From Acidobacteriota bacterium (GTDB taxonomy: Bacteria > Acidobacteriota > Holophagae > Holophagales > Holophagaceae), in contig JACPUT010000017.1 in the NCBI GenBank assembly GCA_016192145.1, positions 1 to 64,000 on the forward strand: DNA of 64,000 nucleotides, in the 5' to 3' direction. Of the stretch, positions 35,359-45,108 are shown piece by piece. The position numbers and the translations under genes are program-made. The number at the start of each line of letters is the position of its first letter. Positions within the stretch are counted from its first letter, which is position 1. The notes beneath the pieces are model-generated. The model saw only the letters and a list, made by a program, of their open reading frames with translations, made no database searches and had not been told where the DNA came from.

Positions 35359-35423
35359 GGGGGCTCCCTGGGGATTCCCCAGTTAGGTGCCCATCCCTGG
35401 AAGGCCGTGACGGGGCCGCTCTT

Positions 35424-36617
35424 CTACCGTTCCCAGAATCGGTGGTCCATTTCGTGGCGGGCTTTGACCTCCCGGCGGGTGCCGGGATAGACGTCGGCCT
35501 TGCGGGCGTCGTCCTCGGCGGCCTGGAGGAGCTCGCGCAGCTGCTCCAGGTTGCGCCGGTAGTCGCCCAGGCGGGCCTCGGTACCCTGGACGAAGCTGCC
35601 CTGGTAGGCGTTCCGCTCAGCCAGCGCGAAAAGGGGCCGGTCGTAGGTGCCGTTGACCCGCCCCTCGAAATAGTTGGCGAGGAATCGCTGAAGGCTGGAT
35701 TCCAGCTGGTTGGCGCCTTTGGCGATGGCGGCGATGCGGGCCTCGTAGATCCGGGCGGCCTGGTCCCGCTGGTGATCCGCCTCCGTGGCCGTGGAAGGCG
35801 TGGGGAGGCGGCGGGTGTCACTCTCCTTGTCGTCCAGTTTCACGTTGGGCAGCACCGGGGTGCGGCCCTCCAGCAGGGCCTGGGCATGGTCCGCGGCCAC
35901 GGCGAAATTGAGGCCCTGGGTTCCCCGGAAGCTGGCGGTGTTGATGCCGATGACGGCGCCGTCGCGATCCAGCAGGGGGCCGCCGCTGTTGCCGGGATTC
36001 AGGGCCGCATCCGTCTGGAGCACCACCACGGGGCCCATCTGGCGAAGCCCGCTGACGATGCCCCGGGTGACGGAGTTCTGGAATACGCCCAAGGGGCTGC
36101 CGATGGCCACGGCCTCCTGGCCCGTGCGGGTCTGCAGGGCCGAGCCCAAGCGGAGGAAGGGCTGGTCCTCCTTCGTGCCCGAGGCCTGCAGGATGGCGAT
36201 GTCGTAATCGGGCGCCTTGGCCGCCACCGTGGCCGTGAAGGTGCGGCCACCCTGGCCCTTGAGGGTGACCCAGGAGCTGCCACCCACCACGTGGACGTTG
36301 GTGACGAGGCGATCCTTGGAGACGAAGAAGGCGCTGCCGCGACCCTGAGGAGTCTCCACCAGGACGACGGAGGGGAGGGCCTTGGCGATGATGTCCTCCA
36401 GGGAGGCCGGAGGCACGGGCACCGAAACCGCTTGCGGAGCGGCGAGGGTGGCTGGCGCGACGTCGGGGGACGGGGCCGGGGCCGGGGCCGGAAGGAGTGC
36501 GGGGGCGGGGGCCCTGTGGCTCTGGATCCACAGCACGGCGCCCGCGCCCAGGCCTCCCGCGAGCAACAGGGCGGCGGTCAGGGTCAGAAGGTTGGTACGG
36601 GGGGCTTCGCTGGACAT
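35424..36617 (-). CDS. HtrA-like trypsin-family serine protease
   Basis: The 397-residue protein has an N-terminal membrane anchor (about residues 10-31) and a Pro/Ala-rich linker to about residue 70. A chymotrypsin-fold domain follows, with the triad H109 (VTNVHVVGG), D139 (YDIAILQ) and S211 (NPGNSGGPLLD). It should act in the periplasm. No PDZ domain is visible after the protease; the last 120 residues are charged and helical instead. Members of the family degrade or cut misfolded envelope proteins. The next gene downstream encodes a barrel protein, possibly a substrate or client. Start at 36617 by the anchor. Confidence 0.85.
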   Translation of the reverse strand: MSSEAPRTNLLTLTAALLLAGGLGAGAVLWIQSHRAPAPALLPAPAPAPSPDVAPATLAAPQAVSVPVPPASLEDIIAKALPSVVLVETPQGRGSAFFVSKDRLVTNVHVVGGSSWVTLKGQGGRTFTATVAAKAPDYDIAILQASGTKEDQPFLRLGSALQTRTGQEAVAIGSPLGVFQNSVTRGIVSGLRQMGPVVVLQTDAALNPGNSGGPLLDRDGAVIGINTASFRGTQGLNFAVAADHAQALLEGRTPVLPNVKLDDKESDTRRLPTPSTATEADHQRDQAARIYEARIAAIAKGANQLESSLQRFLANYFEGRVNGTYDRPLFALAERNAYQGSFVQGTEARLGDYRRNLEQLRELLQAAEDDARKADVYPGTRREVKARHEMDHRFWER

Positions 36618-36836
36618 GGAATTCTCTCAGGGGGCCACGAGCTTGGATGGACACCGCTTACTCGATCGGCAGGGAACGGCACCAGCACGAGGTTGACGCC
36701 TGCGAAGGGAAGGCGGTGGGGTGGCCCCAGTCTCAAGCCGAGCCAAGAGCGCGGTCAATCCCCGCGAGGCGGGGATGGGGTTCCCACCGTTGCCCCTTGC
36801 CGCAAGGGCTACACTCGGACCGTTCTGGGAGGCTCC

Positions 36837-38087
36837 GTGAACCTGCTCAGTACTTCCAAAGGGAGGAAGGCCCTATTCGGGGCCCTCTACCTCTCGGAAG
36901 GGGCACCCAACGGGTTCATCTGGTGGGCGCTGCCCACTTGGCTTCGACCGAAGGGCGTGCCCCTCGACGTCATCACCGCCCTTACGGCCTCGCTCACCCT
37001 GATGTGGACGCTGAAATTCCTGTGGGCCCCCCTGGTGGATGTGCTTCGGGTGCGGGGGCCGGGTCTACGTGCCTGGATCCTTGGGTGCCAGGCCCTCATG
37101 GGGCTCACCCTCCTGCCCCTGCTGTTCATGGACGAAGGCCCGATGCGGCTCCTCTTCGTACCCCTGATGCTCCTTCATGCCCTGGCGGCGGCCACCCAGG
37201 ATGTGGCCATCGATGCCCTCGCGATCCTCAGGGTCCCCGAGGCGGAGCGCGGGGCCATCAATGGTTGGATGCAGGTGGGCATGCTTCTGGGGCGTTCGCT
37301 CTTCGGTGGCGGCGCCCTGCTGATGGCCACACGCATCGGAGAAAAGGGCGTGCTGGCGGCCCTGGTGCTCGTCATCTGGGCATCGGGAAGCCTGCTGGTG
37401 TTGTCGAAGGAGTCTCCCACTCCCAGGGATCGTTCGGCCTGGGATACCGGTCTTGGGTCCGCCTTCCTTCAGCGACTGAAGGGGGTGGTCCTGAGGCGGG
37501 GGAGCCTGGTGGGCCTCGCCTTCGCCCTGACCAGCGGCGCGGCCTTCGAAGGCGTAGGTGCCGTGGCGGGGCCCATGCTCGTGGACATGGGGGCCACGAA
37601 GGAGACCGCGGGCTGGTTCTTCGCCGTGCCCGCGGTGGGGGCGATGCTCGGGGGAGCGTTGGTGGGGGGGGCCCTCTCGGATCGGTGGGGGCGGAGGCGC
37701 TGCGCCGGCCTCTTCCTCTTGGTGATCGTGGTGCAGGTGCTCGGGCTCGCGCTCCTGATGGGCTCGTTCCACCCCGTTCCCTTGAAACCCCTCATGGCGA
37801 TGCTCGGAGGGCTCTATGCCGGCATCGGGCTCTTTACGGCCGCCTCCTACGCCCTATTCATGGACCTCACGGACCCCGCCCTCGGAGCCACCCAGTTCAG
37901 CCTCTTCATGGGTGCCGCGAACGGATGCGAAGCTTGGGCGGGCTTCATGGCGGGTGTGCTTATCGTGGGCCGGGGCTATGCCATCGCCATGCTCATCCTG
38001 GCGCTGATCTCGTTCCTCGCTTTGCCGCTCTTGATGTTCCTGCCCTCGCGTCAGTCAGCTTGGCAAAGGGAAGGGCCCGGAATCTAG
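36837..38087 (+). CDS. AmpG-like major facilitator transporter
   Basis: The 416-residue protein has about 12 membrane helices. Its first loop, LYLSEGAPNGFIWWALPTWL, and the segment LTLMWTLKFLWAPLVD match the AmpG/PAT1 branch that imports muropeptides or solutes. A second-half motif is GGALVGGALSDRWGRRR. The start is GTG at 36837 after GGGAGG. Upstream lies a small hairpin (CCCCGCGAGGCGGGG at 36763-36777). Muropeptide recycling is possible, but the homology also covers siderophore and acetyl-CoA transporters. Confidence 0.8.
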   Translation: MNLLSTSKGRKALFGALYLSEGAPNGFIWWALPTWLRPKGVPLDVITALTASLTLMWTLKFLWAPLVDVLRVRGPGLRAWILGCQALMGLTLLPLLFMDEGPMRLLFVPLMLLHALAAATQDVAIDALAILRVPEAERGAINGWMQVGMLLGRSLFGGGALLMATRIGEKGVLAALVLVIWASGSLLVLSKESPTPRDRSAWDTGLGSAFLQRLKGVVLRRGSLVGLAFALTSGAAFEGVGAVAGPMLVDMGATKETAGWFFAVPAVGAMLGGALVGGALSDRWGRRRCAGLFLLVIVVQVLGLALLMGSFHPVPLKPLMAMLGGLYAGIGLFTAASYALFMDLTDPALGATQFSLFMGAANGCEAWAGFMAGVLIVGRGYAIAMLILALISFLALPLLMFLPSRQSAWQREGPGI

Positions 38088-38104
38088 AATAGATCCGGGC
38101 CCTT
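38071..38104. terminator. Bidirectional terminator between MFS gene and ahcY
   Basis: Arms AAGGGCCCGGA (38071-38081) and TCCGGGCCCTT (38094-38104) are perfect. The stem includes the end of the MFS gene and its stop codon lies in the loop. T residues follow the plus-strand stem (CCCTTTGG), and the minus side ends with CTTTGCC. Confidence 0.7.
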
Positions 38105-38120
38105 TGGTAATCAGAGGAAC

Positions 38121-39530
<1,410 letters not shown>

Positions 39531-39598
39531 GATGACCTCCTCAGTTGGCCGGGTGCGAAGGGCGGGAATCTCACCTCATCGGACCCGAAAAGGGTTGA

Positions 39599-39671
39599 GG
39601 TGAGCGCCGTTCAAGCATCCGGTCCGGCCGGCGTCCGAGCCTGGGAGGGGCCTCTCGCAACGCTCCTCGGA
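39599..39671 (-). promoter_or_regulatory. S-adenosylhomocysteine (SAH) riboswitch
   Basis: On the minus strand the ahcY leader reads CCGAGGAGCGTTGC, then CAGGCTCGG, and ends in AACGGCGCTCACC. These are the conserved cores of the SAH riboswitch, with CCGAG/CTCGG pairing and GAGCG/CGCTC pairing. The 3' GCTCACC is also the left arm of a perfect hairpin, CTCACCTCA/TGAGGTGAG (39596-39604 with 39570-39578). Ligand binding and hairpin formation are thus likely mutually exclusive. Known members act as on-switches for ahcY. Confidence 0.9.
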
Positions 39672-39678
39672 CTTCAAG

Positions 39679-39707
39679 ATTGTACCTGTATTCCCAGGAC
39701 TTGAATG
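39679..39707 (-). promoter_or_regulatory. Putative ahcY promoter
   Basis: A -10 element TACAAT (complement of 39679-39684) lies about 8 bp before the first riboswitch base, which fits a start at about 39672. The -35 region is poor (ATTCAA, 16-bp spacing). Confidence 0.45.
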
Positions 39708-39763
39708 CGAGGCCTTGAGGCCGATAGGCTTCCGGACCTCCTCCATCCAAGGGAACACGATAA

Positions 39764-42043
39764 ATGTCAGCATTCCAGCATCCGGCGGATGCCGATTTCA
39801 ATCCGCTCACGGCCCTGCAAGCCATCTTGGCTGGCACGGGGGACGGGGCGTGGTATTTCGACTTCCGGGAGGGGAGTGTCCGCTGCAGTGAGGCCTGGCA
39901 CCAAATGCTTGGCTACAAGGAAGGGGAGGTGGACACCACCGCGGAAGGCCTGCTGGGCCTCGTTCACCCCGAGGATTTGCAGATGGTCCGCCAAATGATG
40001 GAGGACCACCTGGCTGGCCGGGCTCCGGAGTTCCGCTCGGAGCACCGGCTTCGCACCCGCCTGGGAGGTTGGGTTTGGGTCCTGGGCAGGGGCCGGGTGC
40101 TGCTCCGGGATGAGGCCGGCGCGCCGGTCATCGCCGCGGGCGCCAACATGGACATCACCCACCAAAAAGCCGTGGAAATGGCCCTCCGGGCGAGCGAGGC
40201 ACGATTCCGGGCCTTGGCCGAGCTCTCCCCGGTGGGGATATTCCTGGCCGATGAGAGCGGTTGCACCTTCGCGAATGAGGCCTGGGCCCGAATCACCGGG
40301 TGGCCCCTCTCCGAGTCCTTGGGGATGCGATGGGCCCAGGCCATTCACCCGGAGGATCGGGCCAGGGCCCGGGTGGCTTGGGAGGAGGCGGCCCGGGACG
40401 CCCGGGGATTCACGATGGAAACCCGCTACCTCACACAAGAGGGGCAGGTGCGTTGGGGAGAAGTCCAGGTTCGCCCCTTTCCAGGAATCGGGCCCCGGGG
40501 GGAAGGCGGTTTCCTGGGGGTGGTGACGGATACCACCGCGCGGCATGAGGCGGAACAACTGCTGGCCCAGAGGCTCAAGGAGTTAGGCGATATCAAATTC
40601 GCCCTGGATCGGAGCGCCATCGTGGCGCTGACGGATGCATCGGGGACGATCCTCGAAGCCAATGATAAATTTTCGGAGATCTCCGGCTATTCCCGAGGGG
40701 AGTTGGTGGGACGCACCCATCGCATCGTGAAATCCGGTCACCACACCGGCGCCTTTTTCCAGGAGATGTGGGGGACGATCTCCGAGGGTCGCGTGTGGCA
40801 TGGAGAGATCCAAAACCGGGCCAAGGATGGCCATGCCTATTGGGTGGACACCACGATCACGCCCTTCCTCGGAGAAGACGGCCATCCCGATCACTATCTG
40901 GCGATCCGCTTCGACATCTCCGAGCGACATCGGGTGGAGGAGCAGTTGAGGACGGCCGAGCGCTTCCTGGCCCATGCGCTCGAGAGCATTCCCGACACCT
41001 TTGTATTACTGGATGCCGAAGACCGGCTCGTCCTGTTGAATCAGTCGGCCCGGGACCTGCTGCCCGAACCGTACCGGGAGGGGGCTCTGGGGCTTCCCTA
41101 CGGCGTGCTTCTGCGGGCGACCCTCGAGTACCACCTGGGTTTGGAAGGGGAGTCGCTGGAGGCGGCTGTCCGCGCCTGGCAGGAAGGCCACCGGAACCCA
41201 GGGAACCCCATGGTCTTCCATGCGAAGGACGGGCGGTTGATCCGCGTGCAGGAGCGCCTCCTGAAGGATGGTTCCCATCTGATCCTGGGGACGGACGTCA
41301 CGAGCGACATGGAACGCCAGGATGAACTCTCCAAGGCCTACCTCGCCGCGGAGTCCGCCAATGCGGGGAAGGACCAATTCCTCGCCGCGGTCGGGCACGA
41401 GTTGAAGGCACCGCTCCACGCCATCCTCGGCCATGCGGAATTAATGTTGATGGAGGATGAGGGAACCCTCACGGCGTCCCAGAAACGCCACGTGCAGACC
41501 ATCCTCGATTGCGGGGAACGACAGGCACGGCTCATCCAGGATCTTCAAGACCTCGCCATTCTGGAATCAGGTCGGATGGTTTTTCATCCGACTCCGGTGG
41601 CCTTGACTCCCATCCTCGAAGGAGTGGCGTCCATCCTCTCCACGGAGGTGGGGAGGCGGGGCTTGTCCATCTCCACGGAGGGTGGTGGGCTCGGGATGTT
41701 CGTCGACGGGCGCCGGTTGGATCAGGTGCTCTTGAACCTGGTCTCCAACGCGGTGAAGTACAACGTGGCAGGTGGCCGGGTGGATATCCGGGCCTCACGG
41801 GTGGACGGGGGGCGGGTTCGCCTGGAGGTGTCCGACACCGGCCGGGGCATCCCCCTGGACCGTCAAGGCGAAGTCTTCGAAGCCTACAACCGCCTTGGCC
41901 GGGAGGGGGGAACCATCGGCGGGTCCGGGCTGGGCCTGAGCCTCACCCGGAAGCTGGTTGAGGCCATGGGCGGGAGGATCGGATTCCGGAGCGTCCCCGA
42001 GCAGGGCAGCACGTTCTGGGTGGAACTCCCGGCCTCGGGGTAA
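39764..42043 (+). CDS. Multi-PAS sensor histidine kinase
   Basis: The 759-residue protein has no membrane segment and contains four PAS domains in tandem (about residues 15-130, 140-270, 275-395 and 400-525). The third, with TDASGTILEANDKFSEISGY and GRTHRIVKSGHH, resembles aerotaxis-type sensors. A HisKA domain (H545 in AVGHELKAPLHAILG) and a HATPase domain (N box in LNLVSNAVKYN, then DTGRGIPLD and GGSGLGLSLT) follow. It ends without a receiver. It should sense cytoplasmic redox or ligand signals. No response regulator gene is adjacent, so the partner is unknown. Confidence 0.9.
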   Translation: MSAFQHPADADFNPLTALQAILAGTGDGAWYFDFREGSVRCSEAWHQMLGYKEGEVDTTAEGLLGLVHPEDLQMVRQMMEDHLAGRAPEFRSEHRLRTRLGGWVWVLGRGRVLLRDEAGAPVIAAGANMDITHQKAVEMALRASEARFRALAELSPVGIFLADESGCTFANEAWARITGWPLSESLGMRWAQAIHPEDRARARVAWEEAARDARGFTMETRYLTQEGQVRWGEVQVRPFPGIGPRGEGGFLGVVTDTTARHEAEQLLAQRLKELGDIKFALDRSAIVALTDASGTILEANDKFSEISGYSRGELVGRTHRIVKSGHHTGAFFQEMWGTISEGRVWHGEIQNRAKDGHAYWVDTTITPFLGEDGHPDHYLAIRFDISERHRVEEQLRTAERFLAHALESIPDTFVLLDAEDRLVLLNQSARDLLPEPYREGALGLPYGVLLRATLEYHLGLEGESLEAAVRAWQEGHRNPGNPMVFHAKDGRLIRVQERLLKDGSHLILGTDVTSDMERQDELSKAYLAAESANAGKDQFLAAVGHELKAPLHAILGHAELMLMEDEGTLTASQKRHVQTILDCGERQARLIQDLQDLAILESGRMVFHPTPVALTPILEGVASILSTEVGRRGLSISTEGGGLGMFVDGRRLDQVLLNLVSNAVKYNVAGGRVDIRASRVDGGRVRLEVSDTGRGIPLDRQGEVFEAYNRLGREGGTIGGSGLGLSLTRKLVEAMGGRIGFRSVPEQGSTFWVELPASG

Positions 42044-42062
42044 GGATCCGCGAAGCGAGCGC

Positions 42063-42095
42063 CCCCCCTGGAGTCACCCTCGCCCTCCAGGGGGG
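42063..42095. terminator. Terminator-like hairpin between kinase and convergent gene
   Basis: The 11-bp arms CCCCCCTGGAG (42063-42073) and CTCCAGGGGGG (42085-42095) lie 19 bp after the kinase stop and 16 bp before the end of the opposite gene. The tail on the plus strand is A-rich rather than T-rich, so it is only a partial match to an intrinsic terminator. Confidence 0.5.
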
Positions 42096-42111
42096 AAACA
42101 GGGGTGGTCCC

Positions 42112-42951
42112 TCAATTGGCCGGTTTTGCGGCCCCACGCGAAGGGGGCTTCGGCGCCCAGAAAGCCGGGTCGCTGGCGACGACGAAGGGCGGCGGGAAGC
42201 TGAGCTTCGGGTTGAACGCGAAGATCTGATTTTCCACGAACCCGAAGGCTTCGATGCTGGCCTTCTGCATGGCCTTGCGGCCCTCCTCGCCAAGCGCGTC
42301 GTTCATGGCCTTGTCGCTCATGCCAAGGGTGTCCATGTCCGCCAGCGACTTCATGGGGCGGATGGAGAGGAAGGTGGGCTGGCCCATCCCGGCCTGCACT
42401 TCATAAAACGCGAAGGGAAGGTTCACCTGGCTCTTTTCGTAGGCGCTCTTGGCTACCTTCACGGCTTCCTCGAAGACGCCGATCTGGCCTTGTTTGATGC
42501 GGAAGATGCGGATCCGCATGAAGCGCATCTTCCCGATCTCCACGTCCGGTCCGTAGCTCAGGTCCTTCCGGTGGGCCGCCAGGAAGCTGCGGGCGGTGGA
42601 GATGTGCTCGCCATCCTGGGCGCTGATGCGGTCGACTTCCGCTTTCAGGGCCGGGTTCTTCTCCATCTCCCCCTGCTTGGCCTCCCAATCGGCGAAGGTG
42701 CGGTAGCCGAACAGGAACCAGGCTTCGCCCGGCCCCGTCATGGCCATCATGCCAAGGTAGTGATCCGTGGATTTGCCCTTGATGAGGGCCTGCGTCCAGG
42801 CCGCCTCGGTCTTATCGTGGGCGGAGCCGTGGCCGGGTTTGACCTCTTCCCGGACGATCCAGAGCAGGGGGGGCGGCGGCATGGGCCCGCCTTGCGCGAG
42901 CAGGGCCGGTGCGAGCACCAGGGAGAGCAGGTAGGGGGGTGTCAGCTTCAT
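42112..42951 (-). CDS. Secreted protein of unknown function
   Basis: The 279-residue protein has a signal peptide (MKLTPPYLLSLVLAPALLAQ) and a mature part with two similar-looking segments. One reads LLWIVREEVKPGHGSAHDKT and the other IRIFRIKQGQIGVFEEAVKV. Both fit the short beta-alpha-beta style of NIPSNAP or ABM dimeric alpha/beta-barrel proteins. There are no cysteines in the mature part. Function is not known; it is convergent with the kinase gene. Confidence 0.55.
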   Translation of the reverse strand: MKLTPPYLLSLVLAPALLAQGGPMPPPPLLWIVREEVKPGHGSAHDKTEAAWTQALIKGKSTDHYLGMMAMTGPGEAWFLFGYRTFADWEAKQGEMEKNPALKAEVDRISAQDGEHISTARSFLAAHRKDLSYGPDVEIGKMRFMRIRIFRIKQGQIGVFEEAVKVAKSAYEKSQVNLPFAFYEVQAGMGQPTFLSIRPMKSLADMDTLGMSDKAMNDALGEEGRKAMQKASIEAFGFVENQIFAFNPKLSFPPPFVVASDPAFWAPKPPSRGAAKPAN

Positions 42952-43077
42952 GGGGGCCCACCTCCAGGGGGCTTCCGTCCGAGGACGAACGACCCGAGCC
43001 TGCCCCTGAATTCAAGGCCGTGAAAGCCCATTTATTTCCCAGGAAACCCTAGGGCTGATCGGTATTCTGCGACTGGT

Positions 43078-43692
43078 TCAAATGGGCCAAGGCCCCGCGC
43101 CTTCGCGGATCAGGGCGGGCTCGTCGCCGGTGAAGTCGATGATCGTGCTGCCCTCACCGAGGGGTTCACCGCAGTCGATCACCATGTCCAGGGCGTGGCC
43201 CAGTTCTTCCTCGATCTCCCAGGCGGTGTTGAGGGTGGGATCCCCGGAGAGGTTGGCGGAGGTCGTGATGATGGGCTCGCCCAGGAGCTTGGTGAGTTCC
43301 AGGCAGAAGGCGTGATCGGGGATGCGCAGGCCCACCACCGCGTGGAGCTTGCCTCTGCTGGCCAGGTGGTTGGGCACCTCGCGGCTGGCGGGCAGGAGGG
43401 CCGTGTAGGGGCCAGGGAACAGGTGCTTCAGCACCCGGAAGGTGGGCGTGTCGAGGTGCCGGGTGTACTTGCAGAGCATCTCCATGTCCGCGCAGAGGAG
43501 GCTCATGGGCTTCTTGGCGTCGCGGCGCTTGAGCTCGCGGATGCGATCCACGGCCTTCTTGCGGGAGGCCAGACAACCGAGGCCGAAGAGGGTGTCCGTG
43601 GGGTAGGCGATGACGCCGTCCTTGCGCAGCAGCTCGGCGATCCGCTCGAGGTGGCGGACCTGGGGAGTCTCGGGGTGGAGGGTGAGGATCAT
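43078..43692 (-). CDS. YciO/Sua5-family threonylcarbamoyl-AMP synthase-like protein
   Basis: The 204-residue protein has the YrdC fold, with GVIAYPTDTLFGLGC (substrate loop), the KRRDAKKPMSLLCADM block, LFPGPYTALLPAS and IITTSANLSGDPTLN. Sua5/YrdC makes threonylcarbamoyl-AMP for t6A modification of tRNA. YciO paralogs have the same fold with weaker proven activity, and the KRRD block here looks closer to YciO. It lies 10 bp past the Nudix gene on the same strand, suggesting co-transcription. Confidence 0.85.
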   Translation of the reverse strand: MILTLHPETPQVRHLERIAELLRKDGVIAYPTDTLFGLGCLASRKKAVDRIRELKRRDAKKPMSLLCADMEMLCKYTRHLDTPTFRVLKHLFPGPYTALLPASREVPNHLASRGKLHAVVGLRIPDHAFCLELTKLLGEPIITTSANLSGDPTLNTAWEIEEELGHALDMVIDCGEPLGEGSTIIDFTGDEPALIREGAGPWPI

Positions 43693-43702
43693 GGGTGGCC
43701 CA

Positions 43703-44374
43703 TCAACGGGGGATGTCCTTCCATCGGGCGCGGCCGGGGCTGGGATGATCCTGGGGACGCTGGAAGAAGCGTTCGGCCAGGGTGGGGGCCATGGGCTCGG
43801 CGAGGCCGCTGCGGCGGGCCTGGAGGGCCAGCAGGGCCACCACGGTGAGGCCGTCGCTGATCTCCCCGGAGAGCACGCGCCGCACGCAATCGGTGAAGGG
43901 CTCCCGGTGGACGTGCAGCTCCTCGTCGTCGTCGGCCTGGCCGGGAGCTTCCGCGAGGCCGGTGGCGACCATGATGAAGGACTCCTCATCGGTGCTGCTG
44001 TTGGAGGGGTGGTGGAAGACGAGGGGCTCCCACACGCGGGCCTCGATCCCGGCTTCTTCCGCCAGCTCGCGCTTCAAGGTGTCGAAGGGACTCTCACCGG
44101 GCTCGCCGCCGCCTTCGGGGATCTCCCAGGAATAGGTTTCCAGCGGATAGCGCCACTGGCCCACGAGCACCACGCGATCCTGCTCGTCCAAGGCCACCAC
44201 GCCGCAGGCGGTCTTGTGGAAGCCCACCACGCTGTAGCGGCGCTGCTCCGCGCCGGAGCGGTGGCTCACGATATCCTCGCGGACGCGGATCCACGGGTTG
44301 TCGTAGATGGGCCGCCGGGTGTGGACGGTGTAGGGATCCGGGTGCTCGGGGCGGGGAAGGGGAGGCAGGGGCAT
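43703..44374 (-). CDS. Nudix hydrolase, ADP-ribose pyrophosphatase-like
   Basis: The 223-residue protein contains the Nudix box GGGEPGESPFDTLKRELAEE followed by AGI. The start of the Nudix fold is WIRVREDIVSHRSGAEQRRY and the fold includes VVLVGQWRYPLETYSWEIPE, which resembles ADP-ribose pyrophosphatases. The E-rich loop (TDEESFIMVATGL) and the following helical tail complete it. It probably hydrolyses ADP-ribose or a related nucleoside diphosphate compound. It is upstream of the YciO gene. Confidence 0.85.
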   Translation of the reverse strand: MPLPPLPRPEHPDPYTVHTRRPIYDNPWIRVREDIVSHRSGAEQRRYSVVGFHKTACGVVALDEQDRVVLVGQWRYPLETYSWEIPEGGGEPGESPFDTLKRELAEEAGIEARVWEPLVFHHPSNSSTDEESFIMVATGLAEAPGQADDDEELHVHREPFTDCVRRVLSGEISDGLTVVALLALQARRSGLAEPMAPTLAERFFQRPQDHPSPGRARWKDIPR

Positions 44375-44384
44375 TCGTGACTCT

Positions 44385-44470
44385 GGGCTTTGGGCTTTTG
44401 GCTCTGGCTGGGTACGGCCTACGGCACGGGTCGCACTCAGCCAAAGCCTAAAGCCTAACGCCCAAAGCCC
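44385..44470. repeat. Low-complexity inverted repeat, GGGCTTTGGGC type
   Basis: Arms GGGCTTTGGGC (44385-44395) and GCCCAAAGCCC (44460-44470) are perfect, with related GCTTTTGGCT and AGCCAAAGCC units inside. The block lies between the Nudix gene start and the rpsO terminator. It is a repetitive intergenic element of unknown role. Confidence 0.6.
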
Positions 44471-44510
44471 AAACGCAAAGAAGCCCGCGGACGCGGGCTT
44501 CTTTGCGTTT
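44471..44510 (-). terminator. rpsO intrinsic terminator
   Basis: An 18-bp perfect stem (44471-44488 and 44493-44510) with the loop GGAC lies 8 bp past the rpsO stop. On the minus strand it ends with a T-rich tail (the run of A before GCAAAG in plus orientation). It is the strongest terminator in the window. Confidence 0.85.
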
Positions 44511-44518
44511 GATCGGGC

Positions 44519-44788
44519 TTAGCGGCGGAGGCCGAGGCGCTCGATGAGCTTGGCGTAACGCTCCTTGCTCTTCTTCTTGAGGTAGTCGAGCAGGCGGCGG
44601 CGCTGGCCGACCATGATCATGAGACCGCGGCGGCTGTGGTAGTCCTTGGTGTGCAGCTTGAAGTGCTCGGTGAGGTCGTTGATCCGCTTGGTGAGGATCG
44701 CGACCTGCACTTCAGGGGAGCCCGTGTCGGACTCGTGCGTCTTGAAGTCATCGATGATGATCTTTTTCTGATCAACGTTCAGGGCCAT
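44519..44788 (-). CDS. rpsO: 30S ribosomal protein S15
   Basis: The 89-residue protein matches bacterial S15. Motifs are [38 protein letters not shown] and [21 protein letters not shown]15 binds the central domain of 16S rRNA. The start at 44788 is preceded by AGGAGCC. It lies downstream of tRNA-Leu on the same strand, with a 128-bp structured leader, and may autoregulate there, which is known for S15 in other bacteria. No pnp gene is seen downstream. Confidence 0.97.
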   Translation of the reverse strand: MALNVDQKKIIIDDFKTHESDTGSPEVQVAILTKRINDLTEHFKLHTKDYHSRRGLMIMVGQRRRLLDYLKKKSKERYAKLIERLGLRR

Positions 44789-44916
44789 GGTGGCTCCTAT
44801 TTCGGGGGTTATGCCCGTCACCCGTCCCGAAGTCCCGCGCCTCGTGGAGGGTCGATCCCGGTATCGGCCGGGCGCCGTGGGAAAGGGCGAGTCCCTGACG
44901 GGAACGCCCTTCGAAT

Positions 44917-45002
44917 TGGTGGGGATAGAGGGAGTCGAACCCCCACGTCTTGTGAACACTAGTACCTGAAACTAGCGCGTCTACCAATTCCGCCATATCC
45001 CC
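44917..45002 (-). tRNA. tRNA-Leu (anticodon CAG)
   Basis: The cloverleaf reads from GGGGATATGGCGG to ATCCCC, then ACCA is encoded. The anticodon loop is TTCAGGT between CTAGT and ACTAG, giving CAG. A long variable arm (TGTTCACAAGACG) marks it as class II. Total 86 nt including CCA. Confidence 0.95.
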
Positions 45003-45047
45003 ATTCAAGGAACCGCCCGAAGCCCGTGAGCCGCGGGGCGAACCTCA

Positions 45048-45076
45048 AGCCTAGCGCGGGTATGGATGTGTTGCAA
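45048..45076 (-). promoter_or_regulatory. Putative promoter of tRNA-Leu and rpsO
   Basis: On the minus strand TTGCAA (complement of 45071-45076) and TAGGCT (complement of 45048-45053) are spaced by 17 bp and lie 45 bp before the tRNA 5' end. This suits a sigma-70-type promoter of a tRNA, possibly continuing into rpsO. Confidence 0.4.
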
Positions 45077-45108
45077 GCAGGATTGCTCCGGGGCACACGG
45101 CAGCGGGA

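Noticed and set aside
35256-36836. In-frame extension upstream of the MFS gene
   Set aside because: The extension runs antisense through the protease gene and lacks membrane pattern. Family similarity starts at the GTG at 36837.
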